From Rhodospirillales bacterium 69-11 (GTDB taxonomy: Bacteria; Pseudomonadota; Alphaproteobacteria; Acetobacterales; Acetobacteraceae): a stretch of 47,195 bases of DNA. Position numbers and translations under genes: made by a program. Under the pieces are notes generated by a model that was not told where the DNA came from, searched no databases, and saw only the letters and a program-made list of their open reading frames with translations. Shown here one piece after another: positions 28,125-35,843 of this stretch (its first letter is position 1; every line of letters begins with the position of its first letter). The stretch covers positions 41,207-88,401 of the forward strand of contig MKTV01000052.1 in assembly GCA_001898425.1 (NCBI GenBank), in the 5' to 3' direction.

Positions 28125-29623
28125 GGACCCCGGCTGAAGTGGCTGCTCTTTTCGATGATCTGAAGCCAGCATTCTCGCTGGTGGATTTCGCGGAGGTGGG
28201 GCTGCCTGTCTACCGCCTGACAGTCACTTTTCTCGTCCTGGAACCGAAAACCTATCCTCCTATAGAAGAATTTGTTCTTAAAAGTATCGAAGCGGGTATG
28301 GTCACCGCGGAGGAGATTTCAGGCTTGTTGGGTATCGAAGCTCGCGTGGTGGAGGGGTGTCTTACAAATCTCATCCGCGACGATGCCATTTTCGTCACCC
28401 CGGACGGCTCTATCTCCTTAACCAAGAAGAGCAAATCAATCCTAAGTGGAGAGGAACTAATCAAACCGCGAGAGCAAGCCGCAGTAGTTACCTATGATGC
28501 AATAACGCGACGTCCGAAATATTTCGGTATTCCCCTCCTGGGGCGAACCGAGATTCAGTGGAGGGGACTGCGAGAGATTCGAGCTTTTCCAGCCAGGAAG
28601 CCGGAAGCCGATGAGATCGATGTTCGTGATCTCGAGGAAGCTCTCGAACGAGAGGCCGGAACTCGGCAGCAGAGGGTCAAAGTCCTCCGCGTCAAGGAGG
28701 TCGGCCGTAAGGAGAATCACTTCCTCCCCGCTGTCATGCTGATTTACCTCTCTAAGCGTACTCAGGAGGTGAGGGTCCGGTTTGCTGTGGATGGACGCCT
28801 TTCCACAGAGCATGAAAAGGCGTTCTTGACTGCAGGTGGTATCGAAAAACTTGGAATACGCGACTCGGTAGTGCAGTCGGACCAGCGCCCAGAGCTACCC
28901 GCCTTGATTGGGACTGAGCTTGCTGCAGAAGCTTCCCGCCATTTATCTTCGAGCGACGATGGCTCAAAGCTCAAGCTACGAGCTTCGATCGCGCGGTTTA
29001 GGGCCGAGGTTTCGCGCCAGGAGCGGCCAGTAAATCCGGCGATGGCTGATGCTGGCGGGAACGCATATGCTGCTGCAATCGCGGAGGCGGAACGCGCGGA
29101 GAGGGAGCTTGCGACGCTCAAAGTGAGACCCATCGCGGTATACGAGCACCCACCTCTTCTCCAGCAAGCTCTTGACACCGCGCAAACCAGACTTCTGATA
29201 ATCTCTCCATGGATCACGCCTGCAGTCGTAGACCAACATTTCGTCCGACGACTACGCGCTGCGCTCGAGCGAGGCGTCAAAGTGCGAATTGGGTACGGAT
29301 TGCACAGCCATAGGCAAGCCCGGCCGAAACCGAATGACGCCGAAAAAGCTCTGTCTGAAATCTCTACTCGTAATAGTGCTCTCGAATTTGTTTGGCTTGG
29401 CAACACTCACGCGAAAATCTTGCTTAAAGATAGCGAGTGGTTCGTAGTTTCAAGCTTTAACTGGCTGTCGTTCCGTGGTGATCCTGGGCGAACATTTCGT
29501 GAGGAATGGGGCATGTTCGTTGGTGTCAGTTCAGTTGTAGACAAGTATCATGACGAACTTCTTGCGCGCTTCAACCAGGGCAAAGTGGTCGGAAAGCCTC
29601 AGACTGGTGCTGCGCCACAATGA
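28121..29623 (+). CDS. mkoB: Winged-helix plus phospholipase-D-family (single HKD) protein; Mokosh type I MkoB-like
   Basis: A 500-residue protein. Residues about 45-105 look like a winged-helix domain (FVLKSIEAGMVTAEEISGLL, then LTNLIRDDAIFVTPDGSI). Residues 335-490 form a PLD-type domain with one HKD motif: His430, Lys432 and Asp437 in HAKILLKD, followed by SSFNW (444-448) and REEWG. The region that would hold a first HKD (LLIISPWITP) lacks it, so activity would require a dimer, as in small PLD nucleases such as Nuc and Zucchini/MitoPLD. Nuclease function is inferred from family and context. The ATG overlaps the mkoA stop (ATGA), indicating translational coupling. Low-GC composition matches mkoA. 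Confidence 0.85.
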   Translation: MRTPAEVAALFDDLKPAFSLVDFAEVGLPVYRLTVTFLVLEPKTYPPIEEFVLKSIEAGMVTAEEISGLLGIEARVVEGCLTNLIRDDAIFVTPDGSISLTKKSKSILSGEELIKPREQAAVVTYDAITRRPKYFGIPLLGRTEIQWRGLREIRAFPARKPEADEIDVRDLEEALEREAGTRQQRVKVLRVKEVGRKENHFLPAVMLIYLSKRTQEVRVRFAVDGRLSTEHEKAFLTAGGIEKLGIRDSVVQSDQRPELPALIGTELAAEASRHLSSSDDGSKLKLRASIARFRAEVSRQERPVNPAMADAGGNAYAAAIAEAERAERELATLKVRPIAVYEHPPLLQQALDTAQTRLLIISPWITPAVVDQHFVRRLRAALERGVKVRIGYGLHSHRQARPKPNDAEKALSEISTRNSALEFVWLGNTHAKILLKDSEWFVVSSFNWLSFRGDPGRTFREEWGMFVGVSSVVDKYHDELLARFNQGKVVGKPQTGAAPQ

Positions 29624-29650
29624 TGCGATCTATGAGTGCATCTCTTCAAA

Positions 29651-29851
29651 TTAAAGAGTCCAAGCGGGATACAACGCTGTCGACTTCTTGATATCAGCGA
29701 GAAGCGAGAGAGCTGTAATCTTTTTCGCGAACAACATCATCCACGCCGTAACGAGGGAGGCGGTCCGGTCGATCGGGATATTTGAACTGGCAAGATCGCG
29801 AGCTGTAGTCTGATCGATGCGTTGAGCTGCATTATGACTTCCATCACGCGT
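29651..29851 (-). other. Short open remnant at the island's right edge
   Basis: On the minus strand, 66 codons stay open between a TGA at 29852-29854 and a TAA at 29651-29653. The frame reads RIDQTTARDLASSNIPIDR and later MMLFAKKITALSLLADIKK. It has no start codon at its beginning and no recognised family. It could be the end of a gene cut by the insertion, or chance. Confidence 0.2.
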
Positions 29852-29892
29852 TCATGCCGCTTCTTACGTGGCAATTGAGTCTGACAACACCC

Positions 29893-30414
29893 TCACCGAA
29901 CTGGCACGAAGTGCTCCGTCACCTCCGCCACCACGACCCCAACCTTGCGGATGATCGTGCGGTTCAGCATGGAGCCGTCGTCCTGCAGGTACCACCACTG
30001 CTCCATGTCCACGTTCTCCAGCCAGTTGCCCGGCGACAACGCCAGCGTCCAATGCCATTGGAACGCGCGGCCCGAGGCCTCCCCGGTCGCAATCCCCACC
30101 ATGTCGTTCGCCGTCGCCTCGAACCGCCCCGCCCCGACACGCCGCATCCTCCACACCCGCACGCTCGGCCGTCCATCGACAACCAGCCGCTGCGTCATCA
30201 GAAGCCCGTCCGGCCCGTCCGCCACCCCCTCGCAGTCCGTGGTGACGATCCCCGTCGGCTGCCCGCCGCGATCCTCCATCACCCCCCAGGACCGCACATG
30301 CCCGCTGAAGAACCGCACCGGATCGAAGTCCGGGCCGCCTTGTCCCACCTCGGGCACGGTCAACCCGCGGCTGCACCCGGTCAGCACGACCGCGATCAGC
30401 AGGATGCCCCGCAT
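29893..30414 (-). CDS. DUF3833 family lipoprotein
   Basis: A 173-residue predicted lipoprotein with lipobox LTGC (Cys14). The DUF3833 pattern is seen: DFDPVRFFSGHVRSWGVMEDR, RRVGAGRFEATANDMVGIATG, FQWHWTLAL and the C-terminal DDGSMLNRTIIRKVGVVVAEVTEHF. Function of the family is unknown; the beta-rich body suggests a calycin-like fold at the inner face of the cell envelope. The ATG at 30414 is chosen because it directly starts the signal peptide and has GAGG seven bases upstream. It returns to host base composition and converges on the Mokosh island. Confidence 0.82.
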   Translation of the reverse strand: MRGILLIAVVLTGCSRGLTVPEVGQGGPDFDPVRFFSGHVRSWGVMEDRGGQPTGIVTTDCEGVADGPDGLLMTQRLVVDGRPSVRVWRMRRVGAGRFEATANDMVGIATGEASGRAFQWHWTLALSPGNWLENVDMEQWWYLQDDGSMLNRTIIRKVGVVVAEVTEHFVPVR

Positions 30415-30912
30415 GCGAAGCCTCACGACGGCCAGGCGGAACACGCCGTACCGGCCGAGGCCTGACGCCATGCGGCCCACCGAACCCGCCACCCCGCCGA
30501 CCAGGCCGGCGGATCGGATCTGACGCGCTGAAGGGAGGCGCCGCGGCCACCACGTCGCACCCGGCTGCGATGGACCATCGGGAAGGCGCAGGGGTCAGCC
30601 AGGACCGGATCCTCGTCGTGAGCGGATCCCGACAACGCGGCCCAGCCTCCCCCGGTTCGCCCCAAACGCCGTCAAGACCGCGCGCCCGAGCGGAGGGGCG
30701 CCGCCTGATCCCGGGGCGAGGGCGACGGTGAGCCGGTCGGGACCGCGAGGACAACGCCACCGGCAGCCGGGCGGATGTCGCGCACCCGATCCGCGCGGCC
30801 CTCAACCGCCACGGCCACGAAACGGAATGCCGCGATACGGCACCGCCGCGCGGCCATCTGCCGGACAGGGCGGGACGCGGAGACGCCCCGGGGACCGGTG
30901 CGGAAACGGATC

Positions 30913-30927
30913 TTGTGATACTCACAA
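30913..30927. promoter_or_regulatory. Perfect dyad upstream of the LysE-type gene
   Basis: TTGTGATACTCACAA is a perfect inverted repeat: 6-base arms around TAC. It lies about 105 bp before the LysE-type start, a typical distance for an operator or activator site. The TGTGA/TCACA halves recall CRP-family sites but with a 3-base rather than 6-base spacer. Confidence 0.45.
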
Positions 30928-30942
30928 CGAAATGCCGAAAAC

Positions 30943-30958
30943 TGTGCGGTAGATCACA
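30943..30958. promoter_or_regulatory. CRP/FNR-like site
   Basis: TGTGCGGTAGATCACA matches TGTGA-N6-TCACA at 9 of 10 defined bases. It is 15 bp after the perfect dyad at 30913-30927 and 74 bp before the LysE-type start codon. A cAMP- or redox-responsive regulator is suggested, not shown. Confidence 0.4.
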
Positions 30959-31032
30959 CCTCCTCCCCGCGAAACGGGATGAACTCTTGGCGTGACCAGC
31001 ATTCGGTCCCGCGATTTGAGAAGAGGTCTTCA

Positions 31033-31659
31033 ATGGTCGGCAGTTTTTCCGCTCTGACCGGAATGGTCGTCGGTCTCTCCGTTTCGGCGCCCATCGGTCC
31101 CATGGGCCTTCTCTGCATCAACCGCACGCTCAATTCGGGATGGGGCGCCGGAATCGCCACCGGCGCCGGGCAGGTGACGGTGATGACCGGCTACGGCGCG
31201 CTGGTCTTCTTCGGCGTGCAGAACCTGATCCCCACCGTCACCTCGGCGCAGAGCGCCCTGAACGCGGTCGGCGGCCTGCTGATGATCCTGTTCGGCCTGC
31301 GCATCCTCGCGCGCCGCGGGTCCGCCGGCGGCGGCCGCGGCGTCGCGACCCGGTCGCTGCTGCAGACCTATCTCTCGGCCGCGGCGTTCAGCCTGACCAA
31401 CCCCGTGCTCGTCATCCTGCTGACCGGCGCGATCACGTCGCTGATCGATCTCGGCCGGATCGACCGGCTCATGATCTGCATCACCATCGCGGGGATGATG
31501 ATCGGCTCGATGTCCTGGTGGGTCGCGCTCAGCGGGGCCACCGCCGCGCTCCGCGTGCGGCTCGCCGGCCGCATGCTCGACAACGTCAACGGCATCGCGG
31601 CCTTCGTGCTGATCAGCCTCGGCGGCTGGGCCATCGTGCGGTCCGCGCTGGCGGTCTGA
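31033..31659 (+). CDS. LysE/RhtB family exporter
   Basis: A 208-residue inner-membrane protein of the LysE translocator family, which exports amino acids or related metabolites. It has the usual six hydrophobic segments and the family start LTGMVVGLSVSAPIGPMGLLCINRTL, with TGAGQVTV in the second segment. AGAGG seven bases before the ATG at 31033 fixes the start; the frame runs back to 30979 without a site. CRP-like dyads lie upstream and a REP-like hairpin separates its 3' end from the convergent dehydrogenase. Substrate unknown. Confidence 0.85.
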   Translation: MVGSFSALTGMVVGLSVSAPIGPMGLLCINRTLNSGWGAGIATGAGQVTVMTGYGALVFFGVQNLIPTVTSAQSALNAVGGLLMILFGLRILARRGSAGGGRGVATRSLLQTYLSAAAFSLTNPVLVILLTGAITSLIDLGRIDRLMICITIAGMMIGSMSWWVALSGATAALRVRLAGRMLDNVNGIAAFVLISLGGWAIVRSALAV

Positions 31660-31724
31660 GACCGCTGCGCCTCGTCCTCGGCGCCACGCTGGTTCGGGTG
31701 GCGAGGGCGTCAGGGATGCACGCG

Positions 31725-31759
31725 CCCTGGATGACCGCGACGGGCGCGGCCATCCAGGG
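31725..31759. terminator. REP-like hairpin between convergent genes
   Basis: CCCTGGATG pairs with CATCCAGGG and the inner CCGCG with CGCGG, giving a long stem with one mismatch. It belongs to the same GGCCATCC family as 7013-7094. It sits between the ends of the LysE-type gene and the dehydrogenase gene, so it may stop transcription from both sides. No T-tract is present. Confidence 0.55.
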
Positions 31760-31777
31760 GTGTCCTGTCGAACGGCG

Positions 31778-32824
31778 TCAGCTGTTCGGGCCGCGTTCCA
31801 TCGAGATCGGCTGCCAACGCTGCAGCTTGCTGTTCATCAGAACTGCCGGATTGACGCAGCTCATCGGCCACTTGCCGCGCAGCACCAGCGACAGCTCCCG
31901 CCCGACATGCCGCTTGCGCGCCGGGTCGAAGCGGGCGGAGGCGCTGGCGGTATGGGCGCTCAGCGTCACGTTGTTCATCTTCAGCAGCGGGTTGTTGTCG
32001 CCGGGCGGCTCGATCTCCAGCACGTCGAGGCCGGCATGGGCGATCCAGCCTTCCTCCAGCGCCTTGATCAGGCCGGCTTCCTGCACCGTGGGGCCGCGGC
32101 CGGTGTTGATGAAGATCGCCGTCTTCTTCATCAGCCGGAAGTGCTTCTCCATCAGCATGCCTTCCGCCTCGGGCGTCGCCGGCGCGTGCATGGAGACGAA
32201 GTCGGACTGGCTCAGCACCTCTTCCAAGGTGCAGGGCAGCACGCCGTGCTCGATCATGACCAGTTCCTCGATGAACGGGTCATAGGCGATCACGCGCAGG
32301 CCGAACGGCTTGGCACGCTTGGCGACCGCGCGCGCCACGTGGCCGAACGCGATCAGGCCGAGCGTCTGGCCCATCAGGCGGGGAATGCCGAGAAGGGCAG
32401 GGCGGCCTTCGCGCCAGCGGTGCTCGCGCACCATGCGGTCCTGCTCGATGGTGCGGCGATGCGCGGCCAGCAGCAGCATCATCGCGTGGTCGGCGACTTC
32501 CTCGATGAAGGTGTCGGGGCAGTTGGTCACCGGGATGCCGCGGGCGGTGGCCGCCTTCACGTCCACGCTGTCCACGCCGACGCTGCCCAGGATGATGCCG
32601 CGGCACTTCTCCGGCAGGGCGTCGATGATCTTCTTGGTGAAGCGGATGCCCTTCGCGTAGATCGCATCGGCGTCCTGCGCGAACTTGATGAAGCCGTCCT
32701 CGTCGGTCGGGCCTTCGACGATCTCGCAGTCGATGCCCTCCAGCGGCTCCATCTCGTAGTCGTAGCCGCCGCCGGCGACGGTGAAGCTCGCGCCCGCGGG
32801 CGTGGCGATCTTGAACTTGGCCAA
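31778..32824 (-). CDS. D-2-hydroxyacid dehydrogenase family protein
   Basis: A 348-residue NAD-dependent oxidoreductase of the D-isomer-specific 2-hydroxyacid dehydrogenase family. Catalytic Arg243 (INTGRGP), Glu272 (LEIEPP) and His291 (LSAHTAS) are present. The dinucleotide loop reads GLIAFGHVAR, so the usual GxGxxG is weakened (Ala159 and Ala164 for Gly); Asp182 in AYDP favours NAD over NADP. The start is TTG at 32824, justified by a strong AGGAGA six bases upstream. It follows the enolase-superfamily gene by 40 bp. The pair probably forms a sugar-acid or hydroxyacid catabolic operon (dehydration, then reduction or oxidation). Confidence 0.87.
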   Translation of the reverse strand: MAKFKIATPAGASFTVAGGGYDYEMEPLEGIDCEIVEGPTDEDGFIKFAQDADAIYAKGIRFTKKIIDALPEKCRGIILGSVGVDSVDVKAATARGIPVTNCPDTFIEEVADHAMMLLLAAHRRTIEQDRMVREHRWREGRPALLGIPRLMGQTLGLIAFGHVARAVAKRAKPFGLRVIAYDPFIEELVMIEHGVLPCTLEEVLSQSDFVSMHAPATPEAEGMLMEKHFRLMKKTAIFINTGRGPTVQEAGLIKALEEGWIAHAGLDVLEIEPPGDNNPLLKMNNVTLSAHTASASARFDPARKRHVGRELSLVLRGKWPMSCVNPAVLMNSKLQRWQPISMERGPNS

Positions 32825-32830
32825 GGGTCG

Positions 32831-32836
32831 TCTCCT
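32831..32836 (-). promoter_or_regulatory. Ribosome binding site deciding a TTG start
   Basis: AGGAGA on the minus strand lies six bases before the TTG at 32824. No ATG or GTG near it gives a full first beta strand (AKFKIATPA), so the rare TTG start is the best reading. Confidence 0.7.
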
Positions 32837-32864
32837 CTTTCGTGGAACTCGGAGTTGTGCCGGG

Positions 32865-34040
32865 TCAGTGCTTCGGCGGACGCGCGCGCACGGCGCGTTC
32901 GTTCACGTCGATGCCCCAGCCGGGGCCGGTGGGCAGCACGAATTGCCCGTCCTCGATCACCGGCACCACCGTGTAGAATTCGTCGCGCCAGGGCGCGCTG
33001 TCGATGTCGATCTCCATCACGCGGAAGTTCGGCGCCAGCGCGCTGAACGTGGCCGAGATCGCGCTGCACAGATGGCCGTAGAAATTGTGCGGCGCGACGT
33101 TCACCTCGTGCACGTCCGCCATCGCGGCGATCTTGAGCGATTCCACGAGCCCGTTCCAGATCACGTCGACGATCGCGACGTCCGTCGCGTAGGCATCGAG
33201 GAACGGCTTGAACTCGCGCCGCCCGTGCAGCGTCTCGCAGGAGGCGATGGGGCAGGGCGCGCCGCGCTTGATCTCCGCGAGGGCGGGGGCGTCGTGCGTG
33301 TCGATCTCGAGCCAGGTGAGGTTGATCGGCGCGACCGTCTCGGCGATGCGCTTGAAGCCTTCGGTCTTGAAGTTGAAGTTGATGTCGAGATGGATGCCCA
33401 TCTCGGGTCCGACCGCGTCGCGGATCGCCTGCAACTGCGCGAGCGTGCCGCGCAGCAGCCTGTTGTCCCAGTTCAGCTCCGGCCAGCCCGGCGTGCGGCC
33501 GAAGCCGGGGACATAGGAGGTGAGCCGCCCGTCCACGATCGGCATGATGTTGGTCTTGAGCGCGCGGAAGCCCTGCTTCTGCACCTCCTGCGCGTGGCGC
33601 GCGAGGTCGTCGTAGCTGCGCAGTTCCGGCACGCCCATGATCGCGGCGCTGCGCGCGCGATAGGTGCCGAAATGCGACCAGTAGACCGGGATGCGGTCGC
33701 GGATCGGCCCGCCGAACAGGGCGTAGACCGGCACGCCATAGGCCTTGCCCGCCACGTCCAGCAGCGCGTTCTCGATCGCCGCGATGGCCTGCTGGTTGAG
33801 CCCGCCGCGCGACTGGCGCGTCAGCACGTGCAGGTGCTGTGTCACCTGCTCGAACCGGCGCGGATCGCGGCCGATCAGCACGGGCGAGAGGCCGCGGATG
33901 ACGTCCGACAGGCCGGTGCTGCCGAAGCTCTCATTGAACTCCGACCAGCCGACGATGCCGTCGTCCGTGGTGACCTTGAGGAAGGAGAACATCCGCCAGC
34001 CGGCGTCGGCCTGCAGCGTCTCCACCGACGCGATCTTCAT
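32865..34040 (-). CDS. Mandelate racemase/muconate lactonizing enzyme (enolase superfamily) dehydratase-like protein
   Basis: A 391-residue enolase-superfamily enzyme. Metal ligands are Asp219 (HLDINFNF), Glu245 (WLEIDTHD) and Glu269 (SCETLHG). Lys162 is in LKTN, the place of the KxK base motif with the second Lys replaced by Asn, and His318 (VAPHNFYGH) can serve as acid/base. This set is typical of sugar-acid dehydratases of the mandelate racemase subgroup. GGAGGAAAC just upstream fixes the ATG at 34040; the frame extends to 34085 without need. It is first in an operon with the hydroxyacid dehydrogenase. Substrate not determinable. Confidence 0.87.
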   Translation of the reverse strand: MKIASVETLQADAGWRMFSFLKVTTDDGIVGWSEFNESFGSTGLSDVIRGLSPVLIGRDPRRFEQVTQHLHVLTRQSRGGLNQQAIAAIENALLDVAGKAYGVPVYALFGGPIRDRIPVYWSHFGTYRARSAAIMGVPELRSYDDLARHAQEVQKQGFRALKTNIMPIVDGRLTSYVPGFGRTPGWPELNWDNRLLRGTLAQLQAIRDAVGPEMGIHLDINFNFKTEGFKRIAETVAPINLTWLEIDTHDAPALAEIKRGAPCPIASCETLHGRREFKPFLDAYATDVAIVDVIWNGLVESLKIAAMADVHEVNVAPHNFYGHLCSAISATFSALAPNFRVMEIDIDSAPWRDEFYTVVPVIEDGQFVLPTGPGWGIDVNERAVRARPPKH

Positions 34041-34115
34041 GTTTCCTCCCGCGCGTGTGGTCGCGCTAACAGCGCGGGGAGCCAAGCATGCCCGACCCGA
34101 TGGGGCAAGGCGGGC

Positions 34116-35687
34116 TCAGCGCAGGCCGGGGTCGCAGACCGTCTGCGGCACCCGGAACAGGCGATGGTGCGCGGTTTCCAGCGCCACGTCCAAGGCCGGC
34201 ATCGGATGATCGCGCGGCAGCAGGAGCCACGCGCCGGCCCCCGGCGTCGCGGCGCGGTGCAGGGCGCAGAGACCCTCCTTCGTGCCGGCCAGGGCGGCCT
34301 GGCGCTGCGTCTCCCGCGGAGACCATGGCAGATAGGGGTTGCTGTGCACCGCGGGCGGCGCAACCAGCCGCCGCCCCGCCGCGAACACGGTGCCGACGGT
34401 CGGGCCGAGCTGGTCGGGTGCGTCGGGCAACGGGGTGGCGAACAGGGCCTCCGGCGAGGTGTGGCGCAGGATCCATGCATGCGCGGTCCGGTCGAGCACG
34501 AGGTCGGGCGCGTCCTGCGCGAGGCGGCGGCGGTCGAGATCCACCGCGTGCTGGAAGGTACCGATCGCGCCGACGACCGCCGCGGCTGCCACGAGGCCCA
34601 CCGCGACGCGGGTCGCGTCCCGCGCCAGCCAGCGCGCCAGCACGATGCCGATCAGGCAGGCCCAGGCGGCCTGGAGATAGACGTGGTAGTGATGCGGCGC
34701 GATCACCAGCACCCGGCAGCCCGCGCCGATGCCCGCCTGACAGGCGTAGTGCCGCGCGAGCCCCAGCAGGCAGAGGCTGATCCAGGCCGCGATCGCCGCG
34801 GCAGCCGGACGGGGCAGGCTGCGCAGCACCGGCAGCGCGAGCAGGCCCGGCAGGTTCAGCAGCAGCGTTCGGCTCGCGCTCTCCGGCGTCAGCAGGCCGT
34901 GCACCCAGGCGCCGGGGATCGGGTTGGCGATCGCCAGGCGATAGGCGAGCAGCAGCGGCAGCAGGAACGGCAGGCTGCCGGCAAGCGCCACCCCGCCCGT
35001 CAGCGCCAGCCAGGCGAGTGCGCGCGGGCGCAGGCCATGCGTCCCGACCACCGTGGCGGCGGTCATGCCGGCGAGCAGCAGGGCGGGCACGGTGTGCGCC
35101 AGGAAGACGAGCGCAATGGCCGCACCCAGGAACGGCGCGTCACGCCAGCGCAGCGCGCCGACCCGGTCGATCAGCAGCCAGGCGGTGAGGAAGAACGCCG
35201 GCCACACCAGCGCGGGGGTGTAGGTCCAGGGCGTGTAGCCCGCCGCCTCGTCGCCCGCCATCGTCGCGCCGCCATACAGCACCAGGACGGCGGTGGCCCC
35301 GAACGCGGCCCAGGCGCCGCCGATGCGGCGGACGAGCAGGTAGAAGCACAGCGGGGTCGCGAGGTTGAGCCAGGCGCCGGCGCGCACCCAGGCCGGCAGG
35401 AGATCGGCGCCGGTCAGCCGGAACGCGGCCGCGGCGAGCGCGTGGACCAGCGGCGGGTACCATCGCCACGCGCCGGCCTGCACCGGGTCGTCCCACAGCT
35501 TGCCGTCGCGCAGCCCCTGGATGAAGCCGAGGTCCCGCAGGATGTCCTCGTCCGGCGGCACCGTCAGGTCCCCGGCGAACCACATCCCCTTGGCCGCGCA
35601 GAGCAGCAGCAGGAGGACGAGCCCCATCCACGGACGCACGCGCCCCATCGCCCCGGCTGCGGCGCGTGGCGAGGCGGTGGCGGGCAT
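34116..35687 (-). CDS. GT-C-like integral membrane protein
   Basis: A 523-residue protein with about ten hydrophobic segments and a C-terminal soluble part (about 420-523). The first extracytoplasmic loop has an acidic pair in DLTVPPDEDILRDLGF, the layout of GT-C glycosyltransferases (GT39, ArnT, DUF2029-like), which use polyprenyl-phosphate sugars at the membrane's outer face. The HHYHVYLQ motif near residue 330 is unusual. No glycan genes are adjacent, so acceptor and donor are unknown. It is same-strand but 75 bp upstream of the enolase-superfamily gene; co-transcription is possible. Family assignment is tentative. Confidence 0.65.
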   Translation of the reverse strand: MPATASPRAAAGAMGRVRPWMGLVLLLLLCAAKGMWFAGDLTVPPDEDILRDLGFIQGLRDGKLWDDPVQAGAWRWYPPLVHALAAAAFRLTGADLLPAWVRAGAWLNLATPLCFYLLVRRIGGAWAAFGATAVLVLYGGATMAGDEAAGYTPWTYTPALVWPAFFLTAWLLIDRVGALRWRDAPFLGAAIALVFLAHTVPALLLAGMTAATVVGTHGLRPRALAWLALTGGVALAGSLPFLLPLLLAYRLAIANPIPGAWVHGLLTPESASRTLLLNLPGLLALPVLRSLPRPAAAAIAAWISLCLLGLARHYACQAGIGAGCRVLVIAPHHYHVYLQAAWACLIGIVLARWLARDATRVAVGLVAAAAVVGAIGTFQHAVDLDRRRLAQDAPDLVLDRTAHAWILRHTSPEALFATPLPDAPDQLGPTVGTVFAAGRRLVAPPAVHSNPYLPWSPRETQRQAALAGTKEGLCALHRAATPGAGAWLLLPRDHPMPALDVALETAHHRLFRVPQTVCDPGLR

Positions 35688-35843
35688 CGGTGTCTCCGGA
35701 CGTTGCGCCGTCAGAAGATAGCGCGCCGGGGGTAAACGGGCGATGAACGGAGGCGGCGCGTCACCTCCGTGTCGCGCGGCGGGTCTGCCGGCTCCGAGCG
35801 CAGGGCTCGGTCCGCCCCCTCCGCCCGGTCAGCCGGCACCTGA

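Larger units (their letters stand above)
24409..29892. other. Low-GC defence island inserted between two convergent host genes
   Basis: Base composition drops sharply after the patatin stop at 24408 and rises again at the DUF3833 stop at 29893. Inside, codons freely use A or T at third positions, while all flanking genes strongly prefer G or C. The island holds two genes and about 250 bp of spacer at each end. No integrase, transposase, tRNA or obvious direct repeat was found at the borders, so the transfer route is unclear. Confidence 0.8.
30415..31032. other. 618-bp intergenic region
   Basis: No gene is supported: short open frames here show no family features and no ribosome sites. The right end (30905-31000) is less GC-rich and holds two dyads that look like operators for the LysE-type gene. 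The central part is very GC-rich and featureless to me. Confidence 0.5.

Noticed and set aside
24409-29892. tRNA gene, integrase or att direct repeats bordering the island
   Set aside because: I searched both spacers by eye and found no cloverleaf, no recombinase motif and no shared repeat longer than chance.
32781-35735. A 984-codon plus-strand open frame
   Set aside because: It lies opposite the enolase-superfamily and membrane-protein genes and is low-complexity (Arg/Gln/His/Ala).
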